DNA of 64,000 nt, taken from positions 40,784 to 104,783 of the forward strand of contig JAFUFJ010000019.1 in the NCBI GenBank assembly GCA_017469955.1, written 5' to 3'. The position numbers were made by a program, and so were the translations under genes. Every line of letters begins with the position of its first letter. The first letter of the stretch is position 1. Source of the stretch: Prevotella sp. (GTDB lineage Bacteria > Bacteroidota > Bacteroidia > Bacteroidales > Bacteroidaceae). Positions 35,101-42,580 of the stretch are shown here, piece after piece. Below the pieces are notes generated by a model. The model saw only the letters and a program-made list of their open reading frames with translations. It did not search any database and had not been told where the DNA came from.

Positions 35101-35296
35101 CAAAATTGAGGTTGAGGTGGTGAATTGCTGGCGCAACCGGCTCATCGGAGAGAAGGGGGAGGTTCCTGATAATGAGCGATATACGTTCCATACGACCAGT
35201 TTCTTGAACAAAGATTCCGACCTGCAGCCATCAGGACTCATCGGGCCGGTCGTGATAGAAGCCTACGACTATCTGCCGATTTCAGCCAGTCATTAG
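32120..35296 (+). CDS. GH106-family alpha-L-rhamnosidase, secreted
   Basis: 1058 residues from ATG 32120, chosen because it follows the promoter. A basic stretch and signal peptide (TVSLVIVFLTAFVLGLQAQ) come first. The catalytic half opens with the family-typical AVYWYWMAGNMSVDGVRKDL, then GINRVQIGMIGEGN and GLFNCPGWSQSGGPWVKETQ. IVVEDSYETGGQNWTDELV and WAESFTCGASDFSHYPAMMK follow around residues 415-570. A galactose-binding-like beta-sandwich closes the protein (about 920-1050: RQVYIDLGKVMVMAKVKVNG). GH106 enzymes remove alpha-L-rhamnose from pectins and other plant glycans. No SusCD pair is adjacent, so this is not in an obvious utilisation locus. Confidence 0.88.
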   Translation: MKRKIVRKSQKTVSLVIVFLTAFVLGLQAQDSFLQAERQFSSISDRQPLAVYWYWMAGNMSVDGVRKDLEAMKKAGINRVQIGMIGEGNGTPTGPVRMFSDEWWEILHAMFKRAGELDIEVGLFNCPGWSQSGGPWVKETQAMRYLDMATDTVVGPARYQKKLPGIEGNAQDVCVLAFPITGGNQQYTSEADVAGSASVVLTAPLAGTARSLVLYPVEARTTRAELLVAEADGSYRHVESIDIDRSNAQKIVGFSPMAPIVVSIPETFGKTFRLDIADTGVIGKAVLSDKPAVERWPEKTFAKMWQTPHPMWDAYLWRPQPAYAGTNVLQAGQVKDLSRHVNSDGMLDWNVPEGQWVVMRTAMLPTGTTCSPAPVEGTGLETDKMSKKHIRAHFDNYIGEILKRIPAEDRKTFRIVVEDSYETGGQNWTDELVNDFKTAYGYDPLPYIPAIFGEVVGSEDESDRFLWDLRRLVADEVAYNYVGGLREVSNEHGLTTWLENYGHWGFPGEFLLYGSQSDEVAGEFWSYGDLGDIENRCASSCGHIYGKRRVWAESFTCGASDFSHYPAMMKARGDRFFTEGINATLLHVYIQQPDERVPGFCAWFGNEFNRHNTWFSQMDVFAQYLKRCNYMLQQGRYVADVAYFIGEDAPKMTGVRNPELPQGYSYDYLNRDVLMTAHVEDGELVLESGMRYRILVLPKQETMRPELLEKLSELVKEGLAIEGPAPQRSPSLQDYPACDGKVSRLARAMWQPEQQQKGEPTAYGKGRIYQHSTLEDIFKQMGIGPDFSAGTASLPVLFIHKRLSDGDYYFLSNQSDRQIAFDGTFRIGGRRPELWDSLTGEQRWLPQYVGHGETTTVPIKLLPGESAFVVFRAESGRFADEKANYPEPQLVATIDTPWTVDFQKEHGGPEEVLHTDSLFDWTQSSDHRIRYFSGTATYTTSVKVGRMPKNRQVYIDLGKVMVMAKVKVNGCYVGGAWTSPYRVNVTGVLHKGNNKIEVEVVNCWRNRLIGEKGEVPDNERYTFHTTSFLNKDSDLQPSGLIGPVVIEAYDYLPISASH

Positions 35297-35334
35297 TGAG
35301 CCATGCAGGCCTGGATTTTGAAACTTCAGCTTGA

Positions 35335-35444
35335 GAAAGCTATCCTTTATGCCCAAGAAGTCATAGAGTTATGGATGAGAAAGGATAGCTTTATGGACAA
35401 TAAGCCATAGACTTCTCGCCCAGAAGTCTATGCTTTCTCACCAA
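35335..35444. repeat. Five-unit 22-bp repeat element, copy 8
   Basis: 5 x 22 bp between convergent GH106 and uvrC. Triplet pairs are AGC...CCT, GTC...GAG, AGG...GCT, GCC...GAC, GTC...GCT. Confidence 0.9.
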
Positions 35445-35502
35445 GAAGGGTTGGGGGAGTGGCTGAAAAGGCTTTCCGTAAAGGGCAGAAAGCGGGCTGC
35501 TA

Positions 35503-37326
35503 CTAATGGAAATGTTGGTGGATAATATGGGCTTTATGTGCTCCAACAGCTTCGGTAAGCATCTGAATATCAGCTTCTTTGATGCGTTTCACAGTCTTGA
35601 ATGTTTTGAGAAGCTGGTCGCGAGTCTTGGGACCGATGCCCGCGATGTCGTCGAGTTCACTGTGTAAAGCGTGCTTCGAGCGCTTGTCGCGGTGGAAGGT
35701 TATGGCAAAGCGATGTACCTCGTCTTGTATGCGAGTGAGCACATGAAAGAGCTCGCTGTCGGTCTTTATGCCAATGGTTTGCGGAGGGTTGCCGAAGAGA
35801 AGTTCATTGGTTTTGTGGCGGTTGTCTTTGGCCAGTCCTGCAATAGGAATGTGAAGGCCGAGCTCGTCTTCTACGACTTCGCGGACAACCGACATCTGTC
35901 CTTGTCCGCCATCGGTGATGATAAGGTCGGGCAGGGGGGTGCCTTCGTCGACCATACGGCTGTAACGACGGCGTACAACCTCCTGCATCGAAGCGTAATC
36001 GTCTGGACCCGTGACGGTTTTGATGTTGTATTTACGGTAGTCTTTCTTAGAAGGCTTCATGCCTTTGAACACGATACAGCCCGCCACGGCATCGGTTCCA
36101 GAGATATTGCTGTTGTCGAAACACTCGATCTGATAGGGCATTTTTTCAAGACCAAGCTTCTGTTGAAGCTCCTTCATAAGGCGGGTTTGCCTCTGCTCGG
36201 GATTGAGTTTTTCGGTTTGTTTGAGCCGGTCGAACTTATACTGCCTGCCGTTCATCTCCGAAAGGTCTAAGAGATGTTTCTTGTCTCCGCGCTGAGGAAT
36301 GAAGAATTCGGCATCGGGAAGTCGCCAGCTTATCTCAAAAGGTACGATGACTTCCCGGGCCTTGCTCTGAAACCTTTCTCTGATTTCAGGGATGGCAGTG
36401 AGCAGAAGCTCCTCGTCAGTCTCGACAAGTTTGCGCTTGTATTCGAAGGTAAAACTCTGGGTAATGGTGCCGTTGGTGACGTGAATGTAGTTGATGTAGG
36501 CATTCTTCTGGCCCGCATCAGTGATGGTAAAGACGTCGACGTTGGTGATAGTATGGCTCACCACTTCACTCTTTGCCGCAAAACCTTCAACGGTAAGGTA
36601 CTGCTGCTTCAGCTGTTCGGCCTCCTCAAAGCGCAGCTCTTCTGCCTTTTGAAGCATTTCCGCACGCAGCATCTTGAGCACTTCACGGGTGTTTCCCTTC
36701 AATATCTCACGGGCTTGCGCAATGCTTTGCTGATATTCCTCATAGGTTTGCCTGCCGATACACGGCCCCAGACAGTTGTGAATATGGTATTCCAGGCAAG
36801 GCTTATACTTGCCTTCTGCCACACCTTCTCGGGTGATCGGTTGCCGGCAAGTGCGGGGCTTGCAAACCTTCTTGATCAGATCCAGCACCGTATACATGCT
36901 TGAAATATGGCTGTAGGGACCGTAATAGGTGCCGTATTTCCGGTTGATGGAGCGTGTCTTAAAGATTCTTGGGAAATACTCATTGGTTATACAGATGCTC
37001 GGATAGGTCTTTCCGTCTTTCAAAAGTACATTGTAACGGGGAGCATACTTCTTGATAAGGTTGTTCTCCAACAGCAACGCATCTTCTTCTGTATTGACTA
37101 CAGTGTAGCTGATGTAATGGATCTTGCTGACCAATACCTTCGTCTTATATCGGTCAACCTCCTTGTGAAAGTACGACGAAACTCGGCTCTTTAGACGCTT
37201 GGCCTTACCCACATAGATAATGGTTCTGGAGTCGTCATAGAACTGATAACTGCCAGGTTTCTCAGGCATGCTCCGCACAATCTCCTTCAATCGTGCCAAC
37301 CTTTTTTCGTTATCTTCACGAGTCAT
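35503..37326 (-). CDS. uvrC: Excinuclease ABC subunit C
   Basis: 607 residues, full length. The N-terminal GIY-YIG nuclease is present (PGSYQFYDDSRTIIYVGKAKRL), followed by the Cys-rich-type loop region and a UVR domain (EMLQKAEELRFEEAEQLKQQ). The C-terminal RNase H-like nuclease contains IECFDNSNISGTDAVAGCIVF and LIITDGGQGQM. A helix-hairpin-helix end reads DIAGIGPKTRDQLLKTF. It makes both incisions in nucleotide excision repair with UvrAB, which are not in this window. It is downstream of apt, separated by a terminator hairpin that contains a parS-like site. Confidence 0.97.
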   Translation of the reverse strand: MTREDNEKRLARLKEIVRSMPEKPGSYQFYDDSRTIIYVGKAKRLKSRVSSYFHKEVDRYKTKVLVSKIHYISYTVVNTEEDALLLENNLIKKYAPRYNVLLKDGKTYPSICITNEYFPRIFKTRSINRKYGTYYGPYSHISSMYTVLDLIKKVCKPRTCRQPITREGVAEGKYKPCLEYHIHNCLGPCIGRQTYEEYQQSIAQAREILKGNTREVLKMLRAEMLQKAEELRFEEAEQLKQQYLTVEGFAAKSEVVSHTITNVDVFTITDAGQKNAYINYIHVTNGTITQSFTFEYKRKLVETDEELLLTAIPEIRERFQSKAREVIVPFEISWRLPDAEFFIPQRGDKKHLLDLSEMNGRQYKFDRLKQTEKLNPEQRQTRLMKELQQKLGLEKMPYQIECFDNSNISGTDAVAGCIVFKGMKPSKKDYRKYNIKTVTGPDDYASMQEVVRRRYSRMVDEGTPLPDLIITDGGQGQMSVVREVVEDELGLHIPIAGLAKDNRHKTNELLFGNPPQTIGIKTDSELFHVLTRIQDEVHRFAITFHRDKRSKHALHSELDDIAGIGPKTRDQLLKTFKTVKRIKEADIQMLTEAVGAHKAHIIHQHFH

Positions 37327-37344
37327 CTGAGAAATGTAATTAAA

Positions 37345-37400
37345 AAAGAGGCTGTTTTATTGTAGGTTTCACGTGAAACATATAATAAAACAACCTCTTT
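37345..37400 (-). terminator. Apt terminator hairpin carrying a parS-like site in its loop
   Basis: Read on the minus strand, AAAGAGGTTGTTTTATT (37400-37384) pairs with AATAAAACAGCCTCTTT (37361-37345), 17 bp with one G-U wobble, followed by TTT. The wobble pairs only in the minus-strand RNA, which fits termination of apt. The 22-nt loop holds the palindromic parS-like site. Confidence 0.75.
37365..37380. promoter_or_regulatory. parS-like ParB-binding site A
   Basis: GGTTTCACGTGAAACA matches 15 of 16 positions of the widely conserved chromosomal parS (TGTTTCACGTGAAACA), including the whole CACGTG centre. Confidence 0.75.
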
Positions 37401-37404
37401 GTTC

Positions 37405-37935
37405 TTAAATCTGGATAAGTGTACTTACCTCAACATCTTCGTCAAATGCAGCACGACCGTTAAGTCCTTCATTGATAAGTTCAATGATAAAATTGCAATA
37501 AACTTTCTTTGGATTGAATTTCTTCACAAGGTCGCAGGCGGCCTTCATAGTCCCTCCTGTTGCCAAAAGGTCGTCATGTAACAAAACAATGTCGTTTTCA
37601 TCGATGGCATCTTTATGGATTTCGATAGTGTCTATTCCATATTCTTTGGCATAACTCTGCTGAACCGTGTCGCAAGGAAGCTTTCCTGGTTTCCTACAAA
37701 GTACTATTCCTGCATTTAATCGAGCGGCAACAGCCGACGACATTACAAAGCCTCTACTTTCAATACCGACAATTTTCGTGATGCCTTTGTCTTTGTATAA
37801 CTCGAACATTTCTTCGGTAATAGCCTTTACACAGTCGGGATTCTTAAACAAAGTAGTTACGTCTCTGAAGTTGACTCCTTTGATTGGCCAGTCAGGAATA
37901 CAACGAAGATTGTCAAGTAATAATTGATTGTTCAT
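37405..37935 (-). CDS. apt: Adenine phosphoribosyltransferase
   Basis: 176 residues from ATG 37935 (MNNQLLLDNLRCIPDWPIKG). A longer frame starts at 37983, where the ATG overlaps the mnmG stop as TAATG, but its extra 16 residues (MFHMKQ...) are encoded by a parS-like site, so 37935 is preferred. The family motifs are VNFRDVTTLFKNP, KIVGIESRGFVM and the PRPP loop VLLHDDLLATGGTMKAACDL. It salvages adenine to AMP. It lies between mnmG and uvrC on the same strand. Confidence 0.94.
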   Translation of the reverse strand: MNNQLLLDNLRCIPDWPIKGVNFRDVTTLFKNPDCVKAITEEMFELYKDKGITKIVGIESRGFVMSSAVAARLNAGIVLCRKPGKLPCDTVQQSYAKEYGIDTIEIHKDAIDENDIVLLHDDLLATGGTMKAACDLVKKFNPKKVYCNFIIELINEGLNGRAAFDEDVEVSTLIQI

Positions 37936-37966
37936 TTTGAAAGATTGTTTATGTGATGAATAAAAT

Positions 37967-37982
37967 TGTTTCATGTGAAACA
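37967..37982. promoter_or_regulatory. parS-like ParB-binding site B
   Basis: TGTTTCATGTGAAACA matches 15 of 16 positions of parS; the single change is in the centre (CATGTG for CACGTG). It begins directly after the mnmG stop codon and lies about 602 bp from site A, with apt between. Confidence 0.65.
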
Positions 37983-39884
37983 TTAACGGCCTAACAATAC
38001 AAGTAAAACGTTAATATCTGAAGGGGAAACTCCGGGAATTCTGCTGGCCTGTGCTAATGTTTCCGGGTCGATATGGGTAAGTTTCTGCCGTGCTTCCGTC
38101 GAGAGTTCATGTAGAGAATTGTAATCGAAATGCCCCCTGATACGTATGTTTTCAAGGCGATGCATCTTATCTGCAACGATCTTTTCTCTTTCGATATATC
38201 CTTTATATTTTATCTTTATTTCGGCAGATTCAATAATCTCTTTCTTACGATTTGGCAGGGATGTAATGATATTTTGTAGGCCAGGGACGGCTTCTGCAAG
38301 CTGCAAAATGGTGACTTGCGGTCGTGAAATAAGGTCAGAAATCTTACATCCAAACTGGAGGGGGGTGGTTCCGATGCGTAACAAAGCATCGTTTATATCC
38401 CGAGGTTTAACAGGTGTTTTGTCACAAAAATCTACGATTCGTCCAATCATTTCTTTCTTTTCTTTCCACCAATCATAGCGGTTTCGGCGAACAAGTCCGA
38501 GGTTGTATGCTTTTTCGGTTAGCCTTTCATCGGCATTATCCTGCCGGAGCAGGATGCGATATTCGGCTCTTGAGGTGAACATGCGGTAGGGTTCGTCAAC
38601 ACCTTTCGTAACAAGATCGTCGATGAGAACGCCGATATACGCCTCGTCGCGTTGCAAAACAAAAGGTGAATAGGCCGTCTTTTTTCCGACTTCTGCTGCA
38701 GCAGCTCCGCAGAACAAGGCTGCATTAACACCGGCAATGGTTCCTTGTCCGCCGGCTTCCTCATAACCTGTGGTGCCGTTTACTTGTCCTGCAAAGAAAA
38801 GACCCTTTATGATTTTCGACTCAAGTGAATGCCTTAACTGCGTCGGATCAAAGAAGTCATACTCTATTGCATATCCCGGGCGATAGATTTTTGCATCTCT
38901 CAGAGCGGGTATTTGCCGTAAAGCTTTCAGTTGTATCTCAACAGGCATGCTCGAAGAGAAACCGTTTAAATACATCTCGTTGGTGTTTTCTCCTTCAGGT
39001 TCGAGGAATAACGGATGCTGTTCTCTGTCGGGGAAGGTGACGAGTTTTGTTTCAATTGACGGGCAATAGCGTGGTCCGATGGACTGAATCTGCCCGTTAT
39101 ACAATGGAGAATCTGCCAGTCCTGACCGTAAAATCTCATGGACATGGGCATTTGTGCTCAGCGTCCAGCACGGCAACTGTTCGAGAGGGCGCTCAATATT
39201 CATATAGGAGAACATGTGATGTCCGACCTCTCCAGGCTGTTCTTCACAGTCTTCAAAATGTACAGAGCGTTTGTCGATGCGTACAGGAGTACCCGTTTTC
39301 ATGCGGAATGAGCGTATTCCATGCTGAGTAATGCTCTCTGTGAAGTTGTAAACGGCAGGTTCTGCGCACCGTCCGCCAGCCACTTTTTTGCGACCAACAT
39401 GCATAAGTCCGTTGAGAAAGGTGCCGGCAGTCACGATGATTGCTTTTGCCTTCAGCTCGACACCCCATACGGTCCTTACGCCGACAGCTGCCCCTTCTTC
39501 CACTATCAGTTCGTCAGCCTGATCCTGCCAGATGTCCAAATTGTCGGTATTGTCAAGCGTTTCCCGCCATTTCCAGATAAACTTTTCACGGTCACATTGC
39601 GCTCTTGGACTCCACACTGCAGGCCCTTTGCCTCTGTTAAGCATGCGGAACTGAATGGCTGTAGCATCCGTTACGAGTCCCATTTGTCCGCCCAAAGCGT
39701 CAATTTCGCGGACAATCTGCCCCTTTGCAATACCGCCAACGGCAGGATTGCAGCTCATTTGTGCTAATTTGTTCATGTCCATCGTGACCAGACAGGTATG
39801 TGCTCCCATGTTGGCTGCAGCCGTTGCAGCCTCACATCCGGCATGTCCGCCTCCGATTACGATGACATCATATTTTAAGATCAT
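37983..39884 (-). CDS. mnmG: tRNA uridine-5-carboxymethylaminomethyl modification enzyme MnmG (GidA)
   Basis: 633 residues from ATG 39884 (MILKYDVIVIGGGHAGCEAA); a longer frame upstream runs through the promoter and is rejected. The FAD-binding GGGHAGCEAA is at the N-terminus, CNPAVGGIAKGQIVREIDALGG follows at about residue 45, and TGYEEAGGQGTIAGVNAAL carries the conserved cysteine/glycine region near 370. With MnmE it modifies U34 of several tRNAs. GidA is classically found near chromosome origins. Its stop abuts a parS-like site. Confidence 0.97.
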   Translation of the reverse strand: MILKYDVIVIGGGHAGCEAATAAANMGAHTCLVTMDMNKLAQMSCNPAVGGIAKGQIVREIDALGGQMGLVTDATAIQFRMLNRGKGPAVWSPRAQCDREKFIWKWRETLDNTDNLDIWQDQADELIVEEGAAVGVRTVWGVELKAKAIIVTAGTFLNGLMHVGRKKVAGGRCAEPAVYNFTESITQHGIRSFRMKTGTPVRIDKRSVHFEDCEEQPGEVGHHMFSYMNIERPLEQLPCWTLSTNAHVHEILRSGLADSPLYNGQIQSIGPRYCPSIETKLVTFPDREQHPLFLEPEGENTNEMYLNGFSSSMPVEIQLKALRQIPALRDAKIYRPGYAIEYDFFDPTQLRHSLESKIIKGLFFAGQVNGTTGYEEAGGQGTIAGVNAALFCGAAAAEVGKKTAYSPFVLQRDEAYIGVLIDDLVTKGVDEPYRMFTSRAEYRILLRQDNADERLTEKAYNLGLVRRNRYDWWKEKKEMIGRIVDFCDKTPVKPRDINDALLRIGTTPLQFGCKISDLISRPQVTILQLAEAVPGLQNIITSLPNRKKEIIESAEIKIKYKGYIEREKIVADKMHRLENIRIRGHFDYNSLHELSTEARQKLTHIDPETLAQASRIPGVSPSDINVLLVLLGR

Positions 39885-39902
39885 GCATTGTTTTTGTTTC
39901 CG

Positions 39903-39910
39903 CAAAGGTA
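39903..39910 (-). promoter_or_regulatory. Promoter -7 box for mnmG-apt
   Basis: The minus strand reads TACCTTTG, 18 nt before the ATG at 39884. Confidence 0.65.
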
Positions 39911-40057
39911 CAAAAAAATCTTTAAACACATGCATGTTTGCGAGGAAGAATCTTGTCGATGCGGAAAATATCCAAGACACCTTTGTTGTTTTCTTGAAAA
40001 ACGGTATGAATAAGTTAAAAAAGTTTGCCCGATGATGGTGTTTCCGATTATTTATAT

Positions 40058-40065
40058 TATTTTTG
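40058..40065 (+). promoter_or_regulatory. Promoter -7 box for the GH123-like gene
   Basis: TATTTTTG, 25 nt before the ATG at 40091. I do not find a good -33 element. Confidence 0.6.
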
Positions 40066-40090
40066 CCGATGTTAATCATCAGTTGTCATT

Positions 40091-41782
40091 ATGAATAATC
40101 AAGGTGCTAAGATTCTGAGTGTTGTCTTGCTGTTTTTGGCTGCAACGAGTGTGAAGGCCCAGGTGCAAGACGAGTTGAAAGACCCATATCCCGGCTCTCA
40201 GTTGGCCTGGAGCCAGCTTCGGACGGCCTTGATAGGGTGGGGATCGGTAGACGAACGCTACTCCCGAAGCCAGGTGCCCACGGTCGAAACCCGCCAGATG
40301 GAGCTCACTGCTTGGCGAGGAGAGCGTGTTCACGCGCAGGCTTTCGTGGCCTCTCCCGGTCAGATTGACCGTGTCAGCCTTTCGCTGAGCAGCCTGAAGT
40401 CGGGTCGAGACGTGCTGCCTTCCGACGGTGTCAGGCTCTATCAAGCCACTTATGTGATGGCCGACAACTTCGCAAGGAGCGACTCTGTGCTCGTTCCCGA
40501 CCGTCTTGTCGAGTCTGACGGTTTTGCTGTTGCCCCGCGAACTACGCGCCCGGTGTGGCTGAGCATACAGGTTCCTCAGTCGGCAAAGGCCGGCCGATAC
40601 AAGGGATATCTCAGCATCAACTGCAACGGGCGTGAGCATCGTCTGCCATTGACGCTTCGTGTCATCGACCGAGTGCTTCCCGTTCCGGCCGAGTGGTCTT
40701 TCCATCTTGACCTTTGGCAGAATCCTTACGCGGTGGCACGATACTATGATGTGCCCCTTTGGAGCCAGCAACATTTCGACCTGATGCGCCCTGTGATGCA
40801 GACTTTGGCTGCTGCCGGGCAGAAGGTTATCACCTGTAGCATCATTCAACACCCGTGGAACTCGCAGACCCTCGACCCCTTTGAGAGCATGATAGGCAAG
40901 CGTCGCACGGTTGACGGATCGTGGCTTTACGACTACACGGTGTTCGATCGTTGGGTAGAATTCATGATGAGCCTCGGCATCAACCGTCAGATTGACTGCT
41001 ACACCCTTGTGCCCTGGCACTATCGTTTCGACTATTTCGACATGGCTTCCAACACCGTTCGCTATGTGAACTGTCAGCCCGGCGACCCTGACTACGAAGC
41101 TTTCCTCCAGCCTTTCCTCAAGGACTTTGCCGCACATCTGAAGTCAAAGGGCTGGTTTGAGAAGACCTGTATCGCCATTGACGAGCGTCCTACTGACCAG
41201 CTTCGCGCGGCATATGAGGTCGTGAAGCGTGCCGATCCGGGCTATCGAATGGAAGGAGCCTACAACTATTTCCCCGAGTTTTTCGACGAGGTTCACGACA
41301 TCAGCGTGTCTTACGACTATGACATCATCCATCCAGAAGCCATCGTTCGCCGTCACGAAAACGGCCAGCCTGTGACGTTCTACACCTGCTGTGTTCCCGA
41401 CCGCCCCAACACTTTTACATTTTCTCCGACAGCCGAGTCGGCCTATATGGGCTGGCATGCGGCAGCCGTAGGCTATGATGGCTACCTGCGTTGGGCCTAC
41501 AACAGCTGGGTGGCCCGGCCCAATCTCGACAGCAGATTCCGCAGTTGGCCCTCTGGAGACTGCTTCCTGGTCTATCCCGACGGCACGAGTATGCGCATGG
41601 AACGCCTCGTGGAAGGCATCCAGGCCTTTGAGAAGATACGCATACTCCGTGCCCGGGCCGACGAGAAGACTCAGCAAAAGCTTGATGAAATCTTGCGTCC
41701 TTTCGCCGAGACTTCCATGCCGGCCGATGTTGATGTGGCCGAGATGGTGGGCAGGGCAACACGGCTTCTGAACGGAATCTGA
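40091..41782 (+). CDS. GH123-like (DUF4091) secreted glycoside hydrolase
   Basis: 563 residues with signal peptide (ILSVVLLFLAATSVKAQ). An N-terminal beta-sandwich spans about residues 60-190 (ELTAWRGERVHAQAFVAS ... RPVWLSIQVPQSAKAGRYKG). The catalytic barrel includes EWSFHLDLWQNPYAVARYYDV, SIIQHPWNSQT and KTCIAIDERPTDQLRAAYE. The adjacent D-E of IDERP is where GH123 enzymes hold the Asp-Glu pair of the substrate-assisted mechanism. GH123 members release beta-linked N-acetylgalactosamine from glycosphingolipids or glycans. Substrate is inference. It is a single gene. Confidence 0.8.
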   Translation: MNNQGAKILSVVLLFLAATSVKAQVQDELKDPYPGSQLAWSQLRTALIGWGSVDERYSRSQVPTVETRQMELTAWRGERVHAQAFVASPGQIDRVSLSLSSLKSGRDVLPSDGVRLYQATYVMADNFARSDSVLVPDRLVESDGFAVAPRTTRPVWLSIQVPQSAKAGRYKGYLSINCNGREHRLPLTLRVIDRVLPVPAEWSFHLDLWQNPYAVARYYDVPLWSQQHFDLMRPVMQTLAAAGQKVITCSIIQHPWNSQTLDPFESMIGKRRTVDGSWLYDYTVFDRWVEFMMSLGINRQIDCYTLVPWHYRFDYFDMASNTVRYVNCQPGDPDYEAFLQPFLKDFAAHLKSKGWFEKTCIAIDERPTDQLRAAYEVVKRADPGYRMEGAYNYFPEFFDEVHDISVSYDYDIIHPEAIVRRHENGQPVTFYTCCVPDRPNTFTFSPTAESAYMGWHAAAVGYDGYLRWAYNSWVARPNLDSRFRSWPSGDCFLVYPDGTSMRMERLVEGIQAFEKIRILRARADEKTQQKLDEILRPFAETSMPADVDVAEMVGRATRLLNGI

Positions 41783-42039
41783 CGGCCGTGTGGCGGTGAA
41801 GGCGGCAGGCGATGCCTCGCAAGGCTGTCCAAACATGACTGGAAAACGCTTCTGGAAATGCTGAAAAAGACCGACAAAAGGCCTTGGAAAATGCCCAATG
41901 ACGACCAGACGGCAGGTTTTTGTCCCAAAAACAGGACAGAAATCTTCCGTTTTCTTTTCCAGTTGATAGTCATTGTGTTACAGATATGATTCCCGGAAAC
42001 GGACTTCTTTTTTCGGAAAAACAGGAATCTGTCGTGCGA

Positions 42040-42149
42040 GAAAGCTAAGGCTTCTGACCGTGAAAGCTTAGCTTTCTTGTCGGGAATGCTGCCGGGAATG
42101 CACGTGACGGCTGCGGTTTCTTGCTGAGAAAGGATAGCTTTCTTGCCGG
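42040..42149. repeat. Five-unit 22-bp repeat element, copy 9 (decayed)
   Basis: The 5 x 22 bp length is intact, but units 3 and 4 have lost the frame (GAATGCTGCCGGGAATG, GACGGCTGCGGTTTC). U1, U2 and U5 keep it with AGC...GCT-type words. It shows that the phase is retained even as sequence decays. Confidence 0.75.
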
Positions 42150-42454
42150 CAACCCTGTGCCGTCTCGCTGTCAACAGTCCGTTTTCTCACCGATGTTGGT
42201 CGGTTTTTCCACTGGCAATCTTTGCTTTTCTTAGCAGAAAGGCTTCGGAAATTCAGAATTATCCTTACAATTTCCGCCCTTCTTCAGTGCTCTTTTTCCA
42301 CGTTGTCTCACGGTCTTTTCCGGCCGTTTGCACCCCGTTCTTTCCGTAAGCCGGCAGCTGCCGACGCCGCCATGCGAAACCATCGCGGAAAAGAAAATTA
42401 CGGTTTTCTTGCAGAAAAACGGCGAAAAAACTTTGAAACCTCATTAAATTGTAG

Positions 42455-42462
42455 TATTTTTG
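42455..42462 (+). promoter_or_regulatory. Promoter -7 box for sdhCAB
   Basis: TATTTTTG with TTTG at 42432-42435, a 19-nt gap. Confidence 0.8.
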
Positions 42463-42472
42463 CAAAGCCTAA

Positions 42473-42512
42473 CGCGCGAGTACATACTTAGAAATAGGTA
42501 TGTTTGCGCGCG
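42473..42512 (+). promoter_or_regulatory. 5'-terminal leader hairpin of the sdhCAB mRNA
   Basis: CGCGCG and TACATAC pair with GTATGT and CGCGCG around an 8-10 nt loop, with a small internal bulge. It would begin within ~6 nt of the predicted transcription start. A 5' stabilising stem-loop is a reasonable guess. Confidence 0.5.
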
Positions 42513-42580
42513 AATGAGGGGCGGAAAACATCGAAAACAACAAATTAAAAATCATTTAAATAATTAACTTTTAAACAATT

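Larger units (their letters stand above)
41783..42580. other. Intergenic region between the GH123-like gene and sdhC
   Basis: No convincing gene in ~800 nt. It holds the decayed repeat copy 9, the sdhC promoter and a leader hairpin. Stretches 41783-42039 and 42150-42430 show only composition bias and short frames. Confidence 0.7.

Noticed and set aside
33965-35191. 408-codon minus-strand frame within GH106
   Set aside because: GH106 is collinear with its family on the plus strand through this part, so the antisense frame is a shadow.
37936-37983. N-terminal extension of apt starting at the ATG overlapping the mnmG stop
   Set aside because: The 16 extra residues are encoded by the parS-like palindrome and do not look like the family N-terminus. 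The ATG at 37935 fits better, although translational coupling from TAATG cannot be excluded.
37320-38000. This region as oriC itself
   Set aside because: Besides parS-like sites and mnmG I find no cluster of TTATCCACA-type DnaA boxes, no AT-rich unwinding element and no dnaA gene. Only origin proximity is suggested.
42463-42580. Riboswitch in the sdhC leader
   Set aside because: Only one simple hairpin is seen, with no known aptamer core or alternative terminator.
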